64,000 bases of DNA from Actinomycetospora callitridis (GCF_028737265.1 NZ_JAQZAK010000011.1:62001-126000); one strand, 5' to 3'; shown: positions 1-8,227, numbered from the stretch's first letter. Notes: generated from the sequence alone by a model not told the origin. Numbers and translations: made by a program.

Positions 1-1170
1 GGCGAGCGAGCCGCGCAGGATCGTGAGCCCGCCGGTGGGGTGGATCGGGTTCGACAGCGGACGCAGGATGTCGCCGTCGAGCGGGCCGGGCGCGAGCGCG
101 TCGAGGTTCTCGGCGACGGTGCGGCCGGTGACGGTGAGGGCGTCGCCGTGCAGCAGGCCCGCGTCGAGCAGTGCGCGCATGACCACCGGGACGCCGCCGA
201 CCTTGTCGACCGTCGTCATCATGTGCCGCCCGAACGGCTTGACGTCGGCGAGGTGGGGGACCTTGTCGCCGATGCGGTTGAAGTCGTCGAGCACGAGGTC
301 GACGCCCGCCTCGCGGGCGATCGCGAGCAGGTGCAGCACCGCGTTGGTGGAGCCGCCGAACGCCATGACCACGGCGATCGCGTTCTCGAACGCCTCGCGC
401 GTCATGACGTCGCGGGCGGTGTGCCCGCGGCTCAGCATCCCCACCACCGCGTCGCCGGACTGCCGCGCGAACCCGTCGCGGCGGCGGTCGGCGCTCGGCG
501 GCGACGAGGAGCCGGGCAGCGCCATGCCCATCGCCTCGGCCGCGCAGGCCATGGTGTTGGCGGTGTACATGCCGCCGCAGGCGCCCTCACCGGGACAGAT
601 GGCGCGCTCGATCTCGTCGACCTTCTCGCGGGTGATCAGCCCGCGGGCGCAGGCACCGACGGCCTCGAAGGCGTCGATGATCGACACCTCCTTGCCGTCC
701 ACGGTGCCCGGCATGATCGAGCCGGCGTAGAGGAAGACCGACGCGAGGTCGAGCCGCGCGGCCGCCATCAGCATGCCGGGCAGGGACTTGTCGCAGCCCG
801 CCAGCGTGATCGTCCCGTCGAGCCGCTCGGCGGACACCACCGTCTCCACCGAGTCGGCGATCACCTCGCGGCTGACCAGCGAGTAGTGCATCCCGACGTG
901 GCCCATCGAGATCCCGTCCGAGACGGAGATCGTGCCGAACTCCATCGGGAAGCCGCCGGCGTGGTGCACGCCCTCCTTGGCCGCGGTGGCCAGGCGGTCC
1001 AGGGACAGGTTGCAGGGGGTGATCTCGTTCCACGACGACGCGATGCCGATCTGGGGCTTCGCGAAGTCGTCGTCGGTCATCCCGACGGCGCGCAGCATCC
1101 CGCGGGCGGCGGCCCGCTCCATCCCGTCCGTGACGTCGCGGCTGCGGGGCTTGAGGTCGGCGGACTCCAT
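1..1170 (-). CDS. ilvD: Dihydroxy-acid dehydratase, 3' end beyond the window
   Basis: IlvD converts 2,3-dihydroxy-isovalerate or -methylvalerate to the 2-oxo acid, a late step of valine, isoleucine and pantothenate synthesis in the cytosol. The first 390 codons are present and begin MESADLKPRSRDVTDGMERA. Iron-sulfur ligand contexts are clear: NEITPCNLSLD, TLAGCDKSLPG and CPGEGACGGMYTANTM. The family is about 560-620 residues, so roughly a third of the C-terminus lies to the left of position 1. The frame is open to the edge. It is transcribed away from the SsuD-like gene, with about 240 bp between them. Identity is certain; only the C-terminus is unseen. Confidence 0.96.
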   Translation of the reverse strand, partial: MESADLKPRSRDVTDGMERAAARGMLRAVGMTDDDFAKPQIGIASSWNEITPCNLSLDRLATAAKEGVHHAGGFPMEFGTISVSDGISMGHVGMHYSLVSREVIADSVETVVSAERLDGTITLAGCDKSLPGMLMAAARLDLASVFLYAGSIMPGTVDGKEVSIIDAFEAVGACARGLITREKVDEIERAICPGEGACGGMYTANTMACAAEAMGMALPGSSSPPSADRRRDGFARQSGDAVVGMLSRGHTARDVMTREAFENAIAVVMAFGGSTNAVLHLLAIAREAGVDLVLDDFNRIGDKVPHLADVKPFGRHMMTTVDKVGGVPVVMRALLDAGLLHGDALTVTGRTVAENLDALAPGPLDGDILRPLSNPIHPTGGLTILRGSLA

Positions 1171-1222
1171 GAGGCGAAGGTAACGCTTGTCCCTCCCCCG
1201 GGGTCGGGGCAGACTCCCGCGC

Positions 1223-1294
1223 ATGTCCGGGGAGACGCTCGAGCGGTTCTGGCCGAGCCGTCGCCTCGACAGCTTCGACGAGCTCTGTCGCTAG
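1223..1294 (+). CDS. Possible leader peptide of 23 codons
   Basis: A short frame reads MSGETLERFWPSRRLDSFDELCR and stops at TAG. Actinobacteria often carry leader peptides of similar length, with an RR pair in the middle and a C-terminal Cys-Arg, upstream of sulfur-assimilation and sulfonate genes. This one ends in LCR, contains RR, and lies 118 bp before an SsuD-like gene. The ribosome binding site is weak (a G-rich run about 10 nt upstream). It could equally be a chance frame in the ilvD leader region. Confidence 0.25.
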   Translation: MSGETLERFWPSRRLDSFDELCR

Positions 1295-1412
1295 GACGCC
1301 GCGGCCAGGAGCCGATCCGTCCTCCACGACGCTCCCGCCTGCGCGTCCGCCGGTGCCCGCCTGCGCCGCTGTCCGGCGCTCCCCCCGCGATCACTGCCTG
1401 GAGCTCGTCACC

Positions 1413-1856
1413 GTGACCACCATCGCCCCGCCCCGCGTCGTGCGCCTCGACCCCGTCCTGCACGGCCTGGTCGATCCCACGGCCGATCCCGCGGGAGGCA
1501 CGCGCGACCTCGACGCGATGCTCGCGCAGGCCCGGGCCGCCGAGCTCTCCGGCGCCGCGGCCGTCACGATCCCCGCCGGCTCCGCGCCCGGGGGCCGCCA
1601 GTGGCCGAGCACCGCCCAGGCGCTCGCCGTCCTGCTCGCGACGAGCAGCGTGCACGTCGTCGTCGAGGTGAGCGCCGCGGCCTGGACGCCCGACGCCCTC
1701 GCCCGCTTCGCCGCCAGCGCCACCGGTCTCGCGGGCCGGCGCCTCGCCGTGCGGGTGCTCGGCCCGGGCTCGGCGACCCTCGCCGCCGCGCTGTCGGCCC
1801 GCTGGGCGGGCCCGGTCGCCACCGCCGACACCGATCTCACCGCGCTCGTCGCCTGA
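1413..1856 (+). CDS. Short luciferase-like/SsuD-like protein, probably a remnant
   Basis: This 147-residue protein resembles only the first third of flavin-dependent alkanesulfonate monooxygenases. DLDAMLAQARAAELSGAAAV matches the first helix region, and LLATSSVHVVVEVSAAAWTPDALARFAASA matches the strand/helix where such enzymes read 'LRFLVALRPG...ARMAATLDRLSGGRL'. The family is normally 350-400 residues, and no continuation is visible in any frame before the YceI promoter, so it is a truncated or minimal relative. GTG at 1413 was chosen because GGAG precedes it by about 9 nt; a GTG at 1353 is in frame but lacks a site. Catalytic activity is doubtful. Confidence 0.55.
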   Translation: MTTIAPPRVVRLDPVLHGLVDPTADPAGGTRDLDAMLAQARAAELSGAAAVTIPAGSAPGGRQWPSTAQALAVLLATSSVHVVVEVSAAAWTPDALARFAASATGLAGRRLAVRVLGPGSATLAAALSARWAGPVATADTDLTALVA

Positions 1857-1901
1857 CCCGTCCTCGCCCCCGCGAGACCCCGGTCACAGCACCGTCCAAT
1901 A

Positions 1902-1955
1902 GTTGACGTCTCAACCTTGAGTGCTAGAGTCTGCGTTGACAGTTGATGCTTCAAG
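1902..1955 (+). promoter_or_regulatory. Promoter with twin operator-like palindromes before the YceI gene
   Basis: GTTGA-CGTC-TCAAC (1902-1915) is a perfect 5-bp inverted repeat, and GTTGA-TGCT-TCAAG (1942-1955) is a near copy 40 bp downstream. A promoter-like pair, TTGACG (1903-1908) and TAGAGT (1925-1930) with 16 bp spacing, lies across the first copy and between the two. MarR-family repressors often bind such AGTTGA/TCAACT sites before YceI genes; no such regulator is in this window. Confidence 0.6.
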
Positions 1956-1974
1956 TCTCCCTTCGGAGGACGAC

Positions 1975-2529
1975 ATGACCGAGACCGCCGCGCCGACCCT
2001 CGAGCTCGTGGGCGAGTACCAGATCGACCCCGCGCACACGCGCATCGGTTTCACCGCCCGCCACGCCATGGTCACCAAGGTGCGCGGCACGTTCGGCGAG
2101 TTCCGTGGCAACGCGAGCATCGGCGAGGACCCGGCCCGCTCGGGCGTCGAGATCATCATCGCGGCCAACAGCCTGAACACCGGCCAGGAGCAGCGTGACG
2201 GGCACGTCCAGGGCGACGACTTCCTCGCCGTGAACGTCTACCCGGAGATCACCTTCCGCTCGACCTCGGTCGAGAAGGACGGCGAGACCTTCACGATCAC
2301 CGGTGACCTCACGATCCGCGACACCACCAAGCCGGTCACCGTGCCCTTCGAGTTCACCGGCCTCGCCAAGGACCCGTTCGGCAACGTCCGCGCCGGCTTC
2401 GAGGGCGCCACCACGATCAACCGCAAGGACTGGGGCATCACCTTCAACGCCGCGCTCGAGACCGGTGGCGTGCTCGTCTCCGACAAGATCGGCCTCGAGT
2501 TCGACATCTCGGCCATCAAGCAGGCCTGA
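1975..2529 (+). CDS. YceI family protein
   Basis: A YceI-domain lipocalin-like beta barrel of 184 residues that binds a polyisoprenoid or similar lipid. Family features are GEYQIDPAHTRIGFTARHAMVTKVRGTF at the N-terminus, the central DDFLAVNVYPEITFRS, and the GDLTIRDTTKPVTVPF / DWGITFNAALETGGVLVSD region. No signal peptide is visible, so it is probably cytosolic, as in many actinobacterial copies. The ATG at 1975 follows a strong GGAGGA at 1965-1970. An upstream in-frame ATG at 1921 falls inside the promoter and is rejected. It is monocistronic, with twin operators upstream and a terminator downstream, so probably strongly regulated. The exact physiological role is unknown. Confidence 0.93.
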   Translation: MTETAAPTLELVGEYQIDPAHTRIGFTARHAMVTKVRGTFGEFRGNASIGEDPARSGVEIIIAANSLNTGQEQRDGHVQGDDFLAVNVYPEITFRSTSVEKDGETFTITGDLTIRDTTKPVTVPFEFTGLAKDPFGNVRAGFEGATTINRKDWGITFNAALETGGVLVSDKIGLEFDISAIKQA

Positions 2530-2544
2530 GGCCCCTCGAGCAGC

Positions 2545-2591
2545 ACACGACACGGCCCGCGCTCCCCACCGGGGAACGCGGGCCGTCGTGC
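2545..2591. terminator. Bidirectional terminator hairpin between convergent genes
   Basis: ACGGCCCGCG (2552-2561) and CGCGGGCCGT (2577-2586) form a perfect 10-bp stem, flanked by CACGAC/CGTG that can extend it. It lies between the stop codons of the YceI gene and the converging YihY gene. Confidence 0.75.
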
Positions 2592-2593
2592 GT

Positions 2594-3577
2594 CTACCCG
2601 GGCCCGCCCGGTTCCTCGAACTTCACGTCGACCGACTGGTGGTCCTTCTGCCGCTCCTGCTCGGCGTAGGACTTGTAGGCCCGCAGGTCGGCGGCGGTGG
2701 TGTCGCGGTCGTCGGGATACATGCTGAACAGGCTGCGCGGGTGCAGCCGGCGCACGAGGACGGCGTCGAGCTCGGCGCAGAGCACGAACACCGACGCCGC
2801 CAGGTAGATCCAGGCCAGCAGGCCGATCACGATCCCGAAGAACCCGTACGTCGCGCTCGCGCCCTGCAGGCGGGTGCCGACGAGCCAGGTGCCCACCGAC
2901 AGCAGCACCTGCCAGCTGACCCCGGCGGCGACCGCCGCGACCAGGCGGTCGCGCAGTCGCCCCGGCCGGGCCGGCAGCAGGTGGTAGGCCAGCAGGAACA
3001 GGCCGATGTTGACGAGGGTGCCGGCGAGGGTCGCGACCGCGCGGCCCAGCGCCCCGAGTCCGGTGGTCTCGCCGGCGGCGGTCGCCAGCGTCGAGAGCCC
3101 GGCGGTGACCATCACGCCGCAGCCGACCAGCACCACGACCAGCACGCCCTTGCCGTAGGCGACCCCGATGCTCGCGCGCTCGGCCTTCGGCACCGCCCAG
3201 ACCTCGTCGAGCGCGTGTTGCGCGGCGTGGGTGACGCCCAGGGCGCCGTACACGGCCAGGACCACGCCGACGACGAGACCGGCCACGCTCCCGCTCAGCG
3301 TGTGCACGTTGTCGCGGATCTGGTCGCCGATCACCGGCACGTTGCGCAGCGCCGACGACAGCACCGCCTGCTGGGCGGCCGGGTCGTCGTGGAGCACGTA
3401 GCCGAGACCCGTCACGCCGAGCAGCAGCAGCGGGAACAGCGAGACCAGGCCGTAGTAGGTCAGGAGGGCGGCCAGGTAGGTGCCCTGGTCGTCGAGGAAC
3501 TTGTAGATGACGGCGAGGGGCAGCGCGGCCCACCGGTGCCGGCGCTGGAACGCGTCGAACCGCCTCGAGACGCCCAT
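2594..3577 (-). CDS. YihY/BrkB family inner-membrane protein
   Basis: A 327-residue polytopic membrane protein. Family landmarks are the N-terminal KFLDDQGTYLAALLTYYGLVSLFPLLLLGVTGLGYV, the MTAGLSTLATAAG region, LVNIGLFLLAYHLLP and the late membrane segment FFGIVIGLLAWIYLAASVFVLCAELDAVL. About six membrane segments can be drawn. The YihY family is misnamed 'ribonuclease BN'; its true function is not established. The ATG at 3577 has GGAGG 8 nt upstream and is preferred over GTG at 3586. The tail after the last helix is short and charged. The gene stands alone, convergent with the YceI gene across a terminator. Confidence 0.9.
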   Translation of the reverse strand: MGVSRRFDAFQRRHRWAALPLAVIYKFLDDQGTYLAALLTYYGLVSLFPLLLLGVTGLGYVLHDDPAAQQAVLSSALRNVPVIGDQIRDNVHTLSGSVAGLVVGVVLAVYGALGVTHAAQHALDEVWAVPKAERASIGVAYGKGVLVVVLVGCGVMVTAGLSTLATAAGETTGLGALGRAVATLAGTLVNIGLFLLAYHLLPARPGRLRDRLVAAVAAGVSWQVLLSVGTWLVGTRLQGASATYGFFGIVIGLLAWIYLAASVFVLCAELDAVLVRRLHPRSLFSMYPDDRDTTAADLRAYKSYAEQERQKDHQSVDVKFEEPGGPG

Positions 3578-3737
3578 CAGCGCCACCTCCCGACCCTCCC
3601 GTCACGTATACCCCGTTCCCGGGGACCACAGCGGGCCACGGAGCGCAGCCGACGACACGGCCGATCGGGGACCGGGGTGGGCGCCGGGCCGCCGGACGCG
3701 ACACACTGGCGGCCCGACGACGGCGAGGGAGCAGCTG

Positions 3738-4232
3738 GTGGAGTTCGACGTGCTGGTCGAGGTGCCTCAGGGCAGCCGCAACAAGTACGAGATGGACCAC
3801 GAATCGGGGCGCCTGCGCCTCGACCGGACGCTGTTCACGGCGACGAGGTATCCCGCCGACTACGGGTACATCGAGAACACCCTCGGTCAGGACGACGACC
3901 CGCTGGACGCCCTCGTCCTCGTCCAGCAGCCGACGTTCCCGGGCTGCCTCGTGCGCAGCCGCGCGATCGGGATGTTCCGCATGACCGACGAGGCCGGCGG
4001 CGACGACAAGGTGCTGTGCGTCCCCAGCGACGACCCGCGCCTCGAGCACCTGCGCGACATCCACCACCTCGACGAGTACCACCGCATGGAGATCCAGCAC
4101 TTCTTCGAGGTCTACAAGGCGCTGGAGCCCGACAAGAAGGTCGAGGGCCACGAGTGGGTCGGCCGCGCGGAGGCCGAGAAGGAGGTCCGGGCGTCCCTGG
4201 AGCGAGCCGAGAAGGCCGGCTACACGACGTGA
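3738..4232 (+). CDS. ppa: Inorganic pyrophosphatase, family I
   Basis: Soluble cytosolic enzyme that hydrolyses diphosphate and so drives nucleic acid, aminoacyl-tRNA and nucleotide-sugar synthesis. It has 164 residues, the usual bacterial length. Family I motifs are complete: VEVPQGSRNKYEMDHESGRLRL at the N-terminus, ATRYPADYGYIENTLGQDDDPLDALVL with the metal-binding DxDPxD Asp cluster, and KKVEGHEWVGRAEAEKEV near the end. GTG at 3738 was chosen because GGGAG lies just upstream and the protein then begins VEFDVLVEVP as in relatives; the longer open frame upstream has no homologous content. The short membrane protein follows after 13 bp and may be co-transcribed. Confidence 0.97.
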   Translation: MEFDVLVEVPQGSRNKYEMDHESGRLRLDRTLFTATRYPADYGYIENTLGQDDDPLDALVLVQQPTFPGCLVRSRAIGMFRMTDEAGGDDKVLCVPSDDPRLEHLRDIHHLDEYHRMEIQHFFEVYKALEPDKKVEGHEWVGRAEAEKEVRASLERAEKAGYTT

Positions 4233-4245
4233 CCGGAGCGCGCGC

Positions 4246-4728
4246 ATGACCGAGCCCCCGGAGCCGCCGCCCACCATCGCGACGATGCGGACGATCGGCT
4301 TCGTGTGGATCGCCGTGGGTGTGCTGGCGATCCTCGGGGGCGCCGTCGCGACGGTGTTCGCGGTGGCGGTGTTCGGTGTGCTCGCCGCCCTGCTGGGCGC
4401 CGGCCTCGTGGGCATCCAGCAGGTGCGGGCGCGCTCGGCGATCCGCGCGTCGCGCACCCTCACCAACGCGCCCGTGCCGCCGGCGGATCCCCCGTCGGCC
4501 AACCCGGGTCGGCCGCCCGGTCCTCCCCCCGTCGGCGGTCCGCACGACAGCCCCTACGACGAGGGCCCGCTCGAGCCGGAGGACGACCAGCAGGACGACG
4601 GCCGCGGCGTCGAGGCCCCCGTCGGGTCGCCCGGCGGGGACGAGGAGGAGCTGTCGATCTCCGAGGAGGAGGACGGCACGGGCTCGCGGACGGCCGAGGA
4701 CGAGGACCCCGGCGGACGCCGGGACTGA
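4246..4728 (+). CDS. Small membrane protein with acidic tail
   Basis: 160 residues, not recognised. Residues about 13-55 form one long or two short membrane segments (IGFVWIAVGVLAILGGAVATVFAVAVFGVLAALLGAGLVGI). Then comes a basic patch (QQVRARSAIRASRTL) and a long disordered tail, first Pro/Gly-rich and then strongly acidic (EPEDDQQDD, DEEELSISEEED). The positive-inside rule would put the tail in the cytoplasm. It starts 13 bp after ppa and is probably co-transcribed with it. Confidence 0.7.
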   Translation: MTEPPEPPPTIATMRTIGFVWIAVGVLAILGGAVATVFAVAVFGVLAALLGAGLVGIQQVRARSAIRASRTLTNAPVPPADPPSANPGRPPGPPPVGGPHDSPYDEGPLEPEDDQQDDGRGVEAPVGSPGGDEEELSISEEEDGTGSRTAEDEDPGGRRD

Positions 4729-4787
4729 CCCGTGCGTGGCCCGGGTACGGACCACGCGACGCTGCTCGACCACCCCGGGGAGACTCC

Positions 4788-5114
4788 GTGCCGACACCCA
4801 CCGACGACGACCGCACGCTGCTGACGGTCATCGCGCGCATGACCGCACTGCCCGGCAAGGAGCAGGAGCTGCGCTCCGAGCTCGAGCAGCTCGTCGAGCC
4901 GACGCTCGCCGAGGACGGCTGCGTCAACTACGACCTGCACGTCGCCGTCGACGACCCGGCCACGTTCTTCTTCTACGAGAACTGGACGAGCCCCGGGCAC
5001 CTCGAGGCGCACCTGGGCAACGCGCACCTGGTGGAGTTCGCCGGCAAGCTCGACGAGTACCTCGTCGGCGGCGCCGACGGGCTGGTGATCACCCAGCTGC
5101 AGCGGATCAAATGA
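4788..5114 (+). CDS. Antibiotic biosynthesis monooxygenase (ABM) domain protein
   Basis: A 108-residue dimeric alpha/beta-barrel protein of the ABM/YgiN type. It shows LLTVIARMTALPGKEQELRSELEQLVEPTLAEDGCVNYDLHVAVDDPATFFFYENWTSPGHLEAHL, the standard pattern of this family. Members include quinol monooxygenases and small oxygenases without cofactor; the substrate here cannot be read. GTG at 4788 follows GGGGAG by about 6 nt. Its stop overlaps the start of the DUF3500 gene (ATGA), so the two are translationally coupled. Confidence 0.88.
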   Translation: MPTPTDDDRTLLTVIARMTALPGKEQELRSELEQLVEPTLAEDGCVNYDLHVAVDDPATFFFYENWTSPGHLEAHLGNAHLVEFAGKLDEYLVGGADGLVITQLQRIK

Positions 5115-6286
5115 CCTCCACCGCGACCCCGCGCACGGTCGCCTCGGCCATGGCCGAGGCGGCCGCCGCGTGGGTCGACGGCCTCGACGACGAGCAGCGC
5201 CCCACCGGCGTCTGGGCGTGGCCGGGCTCGAACGCCGCCGACATCGAGCGGGTGCGCTGGTACTACACGCCCACCGACCACGGCGGCCTGACGATCCACC
5301 AGCAGCGGCCCCACCAGCAGCGCGCGGCGATGCGCCTGCTCGCGACGGGACTGTCCGAGGCGGGCTACGTCAGCGCCTCGACGATCATGGGGCTGGAGAA
5401 CGTCCTCGACCGCACCGAGGGGTTCACCGCCGGCTTCGCCCGCGAGCGCGGCCGCGATCCGGGCATGTACTACCTGCGGGTCTTCGGCGACCCGACCGGC
5501 GCCGGCCCGTGGTCGTGGCGCTTCGGCGGCCACCACGTGTCGGTGCACCACCTCGTCGTCGACGGCGAGGCCGTCGCCGGCAGCCCGTGCTTCCTCGGCG
5601 CCGACCCGATGGCCTCGCCGCTGCTCGGGGGGCGGGAGCTGCGCCCGCTCGGCGGGGTCGAGGACACCGCGCGCGACCTGCTCCACGCCCTCGACGCCGA
5701 CCAGCGCGCCCGCGCCGTGCTCACCCCCACCGCGGCCCCCGACATCATCGGCGGGAACCGCGTCCGGCCCGCCCCGGGCGACCGGGTGATCCCGCTGCCG
5801 GACCTGTGGCGCGGGCACTTCGAGCAGGAGCTCGAGGACCGCATGTGGTCGATGCACGACAACCTCGAGGCCCAGCTCGGGGTCACCGACGCCGACCGGG
5901 AGGCCACAGCGCTCACCGCGACCCCCCGCGGGCTGCCGGCCGCCGAGATGACCGCCGACCAGCAGGCGATGCTGCGCGAGGTGCTGGAGACCTACGTCGG
6001 CCGCATGCCGCCCGGGATCGTGGAGCGCGAGCGGGCCCGGTTCGACGGGGACGCCCTGCACGCGGTCGCGTTCGCCTGGGCGGGCGGCATCGAACGCGGC
6101 GAGCCGCACTACTACCGGCTGCAGGGGCCGCACCTGCTCGCGGAGTGGGACAACACCCAGCGCGCGGTCAACCACGCCCACTCGGTGTGGCGCGACCCCG
6201 GCCACGACTTCGGTCTCGACCTGCTCGGCGAGCACCTCACGGAACACCACGGACGCGGGCACCACGGACACGGGCACGACGCGTGA
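5111..6286 (+). CDS. DUF3500 domain protein
   Basis: 391 residues, nearly all one DUF3500 domain. Landmarks are GVWAWPGSNAADIERVRWYYTPTDHGGLTIHQQRPHQQRAAMRLLATGLSE, MGLENVLD, YYLRVFGDPTGAGPWSWRFGGHHVSVHHLVVDGEAV, FLGADPM and HYYRLQGPHLLAEWDNTQ. The family has conserved His, Arg and Trp but no proven activity; members often sit beside hydrolases. The C-terminus ends in a His-rich tail (EHHGRGHHGHGHDA) that could bind metal. The start overlaps the ABM gene stop by 4 nt and its own stop overlaps the carboxylesterase start (GTGA), so the three genes form one coupled unit. Confidence 0.88.
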   Translation: MTSTATPRTVASAMAEAAAAWVDGLDDEQRPTGVWAWPGSNAADIERVRWYYTPTDHGGLTIHQQRPHQQRAAMRLLATGLSEAGYVSASTIMGLENVLDRTEGFTAGFARERGRDPGMYYLRVFGDPTGAGPWSWRFGGHHVSVHHLVVDGEAVAGSPCFLGADPMASPLLGGRELRPLGGVEDTARDLLHALDADQRARAVLTPTAAPDIIGGNRVRPAPGDRVIPLPDLWRGHFEQELEDRMWSMHDNLEAQLGVTDADREATALTATPRGLPAAEMTADQQAMLREVLETYVGRMPPGIVERERARFDGDALHAVAFAWAGGIERGEPHYYRLQGPHLLAEWDNTQRAVNHAHSVWRDPGHDFGLDLLGEHLTEHHGRGHHGHGHDA

Positions 6287-7686
6287 GCACGTCGGTCGCC
6301 GACCCGACGGTCACGCTGCCCGACGGCGTGCTGCGCGGCCGTCGACGTGGCGACGTCGTCGAGTTCCTCGGCATCCGCTACGCCACGGCGGCGCGGTTCG
6401 CCCCGCCGCGCGCGCCGGAGCCGTGGACCGGCGTCCGCGAGGCCGTCGAGCGGGGACCGACCGCGCCGCAGCTGCCCGCGCGGGTCGCCGCCGTCACCGG
6501 GCCCTCGCCCGACGACGGCACCCCGCAGGACGAGGACTGCCTGCGGGTCGACGTGCGCGCCCCGGCCGCGGCACTCGTTGACGGCGTGCCGCGCCCCGTC
6601 CTCGTGTGGCTGCACGGCGGCGCCTACGTCATCGGGTCGGCGGCCACGTCCTGGTACGACACCAGTCGGCTGGTGAGCGACGGCAGCGAGGGCGGGGTCG
6701 TCACGGTCAACGTGGGCTACCGCCTCGGCGTGCTGGGGTGGCTCGCCGCGCCGGGGGTGTCCGACGGCAACCTCGGCCTGCTCGACCAGATCGCCGCCCT
6801 ACGTTGGGTGCGCGACCGCATCGCGGCCTTCGGCGGCGACCCGGGCCAGGTCACGGTGATGGGCCAGTCCGCGGGCGCGCACTCGATCGCCTGCCTCATG
6901 ACCGTTCCCGAGGCCCGGCCGCTGTTCCGGCGCGCGATCCTGCAGAGCGGCCAGCTCGGGCTCGGCCTGTCGTCCCCGCAGCGGGCCGCCCGCGTCGCGG
7001 GGTACGTGACCGAGGGCCTCGAGGGTGGCGACCCGGCCACCGTCGACGTCGAGGACCTGCTCGCCGCCCAGCGCCACGCGATGATCCGCGCGGCCGGCCC
7101 CGGCGGCCTCGACTCGTCGCCGGCCTTCGCGCCCGTCGACGGCGTCCCGCCGCTGTCGGCGGGGGTCACCTGGGCCGACGCGGCGTCGGCGGGTCACGAC
7201 GTGCTCGTCGGGTCGACCGCCGACGAGGCCGAGACGTTCGTGCGCATCAGCCCGGCCCTGTGGGGGCTCAAGCGGCTCCCGGTGCTCGGGCGGCTCACCT
7301 CGGCGGGCGCCGGGCTGGCGACGCGGCGCGTGTTCGGGGCGCCGGCGGAGCGGTTCGCGGACGACGCGGCCCGCAGCGGTGCCCGGACGTTCAGCTACCG
7401 CTTCACGTGGCGTGCGCCCGTGTCCGGGCTCGGGGCGTGCCACTGCATCGAGCTGCCCTTCCTGTTCGGGGCGCGCGACGCCTGGGAGGGCGCGCCGATG
7501 CTGCGCGGTGCCGACTGGGACGACGACGTCGAGCCGCTCGGCGCGGTGGTGCGTGCGGCGTGGCTGCGCTTCGTCCGGACCGGGAACCCCGCGACCGACG
7601 CCCTGCCCTGGCCGCCGCACGCGGCGGGCGGTGGGCCGACGGTGGTGCTCGACGCCTCCGTCGCCCGGAACGGGCACACTCGATGA
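6283..7686 (+). CDS. Type B carboxylesterase (alpha/beta hydrolase)
   Basis: A 467-residue serine esterase of the carboxylesterase/lipase type. It has the oxyanion-hole motif VWLHGGAYVIGS, the nucleophile elbow GQSAG with Ser196, the DEAET acid region and the late His motif GACHCIELPFLFG. EDCLRVDVRAP and LGLLDQIAALRWVRDRIAAFGGDPGQVTVMGQSAG are diagnostic. The family is usually about 490-550 residues; this copy is slightly short in the C-terminal third. No signal peptide is seen, so it acts in the cytosol. GTG at 6283 overlaps the DUF3500 stop, which fixes the start. It probably cleaves an ester made or handled by the ABM/DUF3500 pair; the substrate is unknown. Confidence 0.93.
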   Translation: MSTSVADPTVTLPDGVLRGRRRGDVVEFLGIRYATAARFAPPRAPEPWTGVREAVERGPTAPQLPARVAAVTGPSPDDGTPQDEDCLRVDVRAPAAALVDGVPRPVLVWLHGGAYVIGSAATSWYDTSRLVSDGSEGGVVTVNVGYRLGVLGWLAAPGVSDGNLGLLDQIAALRWVRDRIAAFGGDPGQVTVMGQSAGAHSIACLMTVPEARPLFRRAILQSGQLGLGLSSPQRAARVAGYVTEGLEGGDPATVDVEDLLAAQRHAMIRAAGPGGLDSSPAFAPVDGVPPLSAGVTWADAASAGHDVLVGSTADEAETFVRISPALWGLKRLPVLGRLTSAGAGLATRRVFGAPAERFADDAARSGARTFSYRFTWRAPVSGLGACHCIELPFLFGARDAWEGAPMLRGADWDDDVEPLGAVVRAAWLRFVRTGNPATDALPWPPHAAGGGPTVVLDASVARNGHTR

Positions 7687-7714
7687 TGTCCCCCCGAACT
7701 CCGAGGAGAACACG

Positions 7715-7996
7715 ATGTCCCTGATGCGCAGGGTCGCGGCCGCCGGCGCGGCCATCGCCGCCGCGCGGCGCTACGCGCGGCAGAACCCCGAGAAGGTCAA
7801 CCGCTACGCGGACCAGGCTGCGGCGTTCGTCGACGGCAAGACCGGAGGGCGCTACCGCAAGCACATCGACTCGGCGATGCGCCAGGTCCGCAAGCAGACC
7901 AGCGTCCCGGGCCGCACCACCCCGTTCCCCGAGCCGCAGTACTACGGGCCGCAGTCCGCGACGCGCTACCCGAGCCAGCGGACCGACCGTCCGTAG
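7715..7996 (+). CDS. Small MT0933/Rv0909-like (CsbD-like) protein
   Basis: A 93-residue basic protein. The middle, RYARQNPEKVNRYADQAAAFVDGKTGGRYRKHIDSAMRQVRK, follows the pattern of the Rv0909/MT0933 antitoxin-like family (helix, D.KTGGKY, helix). The C-terminal 25 residues are Pro/Tyr-rich and probably disordered. GAGGAG at 7703-7708 sits correctly before ATG 7715. No adjacent toxin gene is visible, so an antitoxin role is not supported here. Confidence 0.7.
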   Translation: MSLMRRVAAAGAAIAAARRYARQNPEKVNRYADQAAAFVDGKTGGRYRKHIDSAMRQVRKQTSVPGRTTPFPEPQYYGPQSATRYPSQRTDRP

Positions 7997-8041
7997 TGAT
8001 CTCGATGTGACGCCGGCGCCGGCAGTGGGCACAGGACGACC

Positions 8042-8227
8042 ATGGGACTGAACTACCGCGGTCGTCGCAAGCTGGGCCCGCTGCCGGTGTGGCGCAACGT
8101 CTCGCGCTCCGAGGGCAACGGGAAGACCGTCTCCTGGACGGTCAAGCTCCTCGGCGTGAGCTGGAACAGCCGCACGAAGAAGAAGACCGTCGACCTGCCC
8201 GGTGGCTACTCCTACACGTCGGACTGA
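8042..8227 (+). CDS. Small DUF4236-like protein
   Basis: A 61-residue basic beta-rich protein. GLNYRGRRKLGPLPVWRNVSRSEG resembles the start of DUF4236 (a G-F/L-x-[FY]-R...-K-x-G-P-x-R-x-N-x-S-x-S pattern), but the match is short. The stop codon lies 1 nt before the ATG of the SDR gene, suggesting coupling. Function unknown. Confidence 0.6.
   Translation: MGLNYRGRRKLGPLPVWRNVSRSEGNGKTVSWTVKLLGVSWNSRTKKKTVDLPGGYSYTSD

Noticed and set aside
7715..7996. Toxin-antitoxin pair at the MT0933-like gene
   Set aside because: The next small protein is DUF4236-like and no toxin fold is visible beside it.
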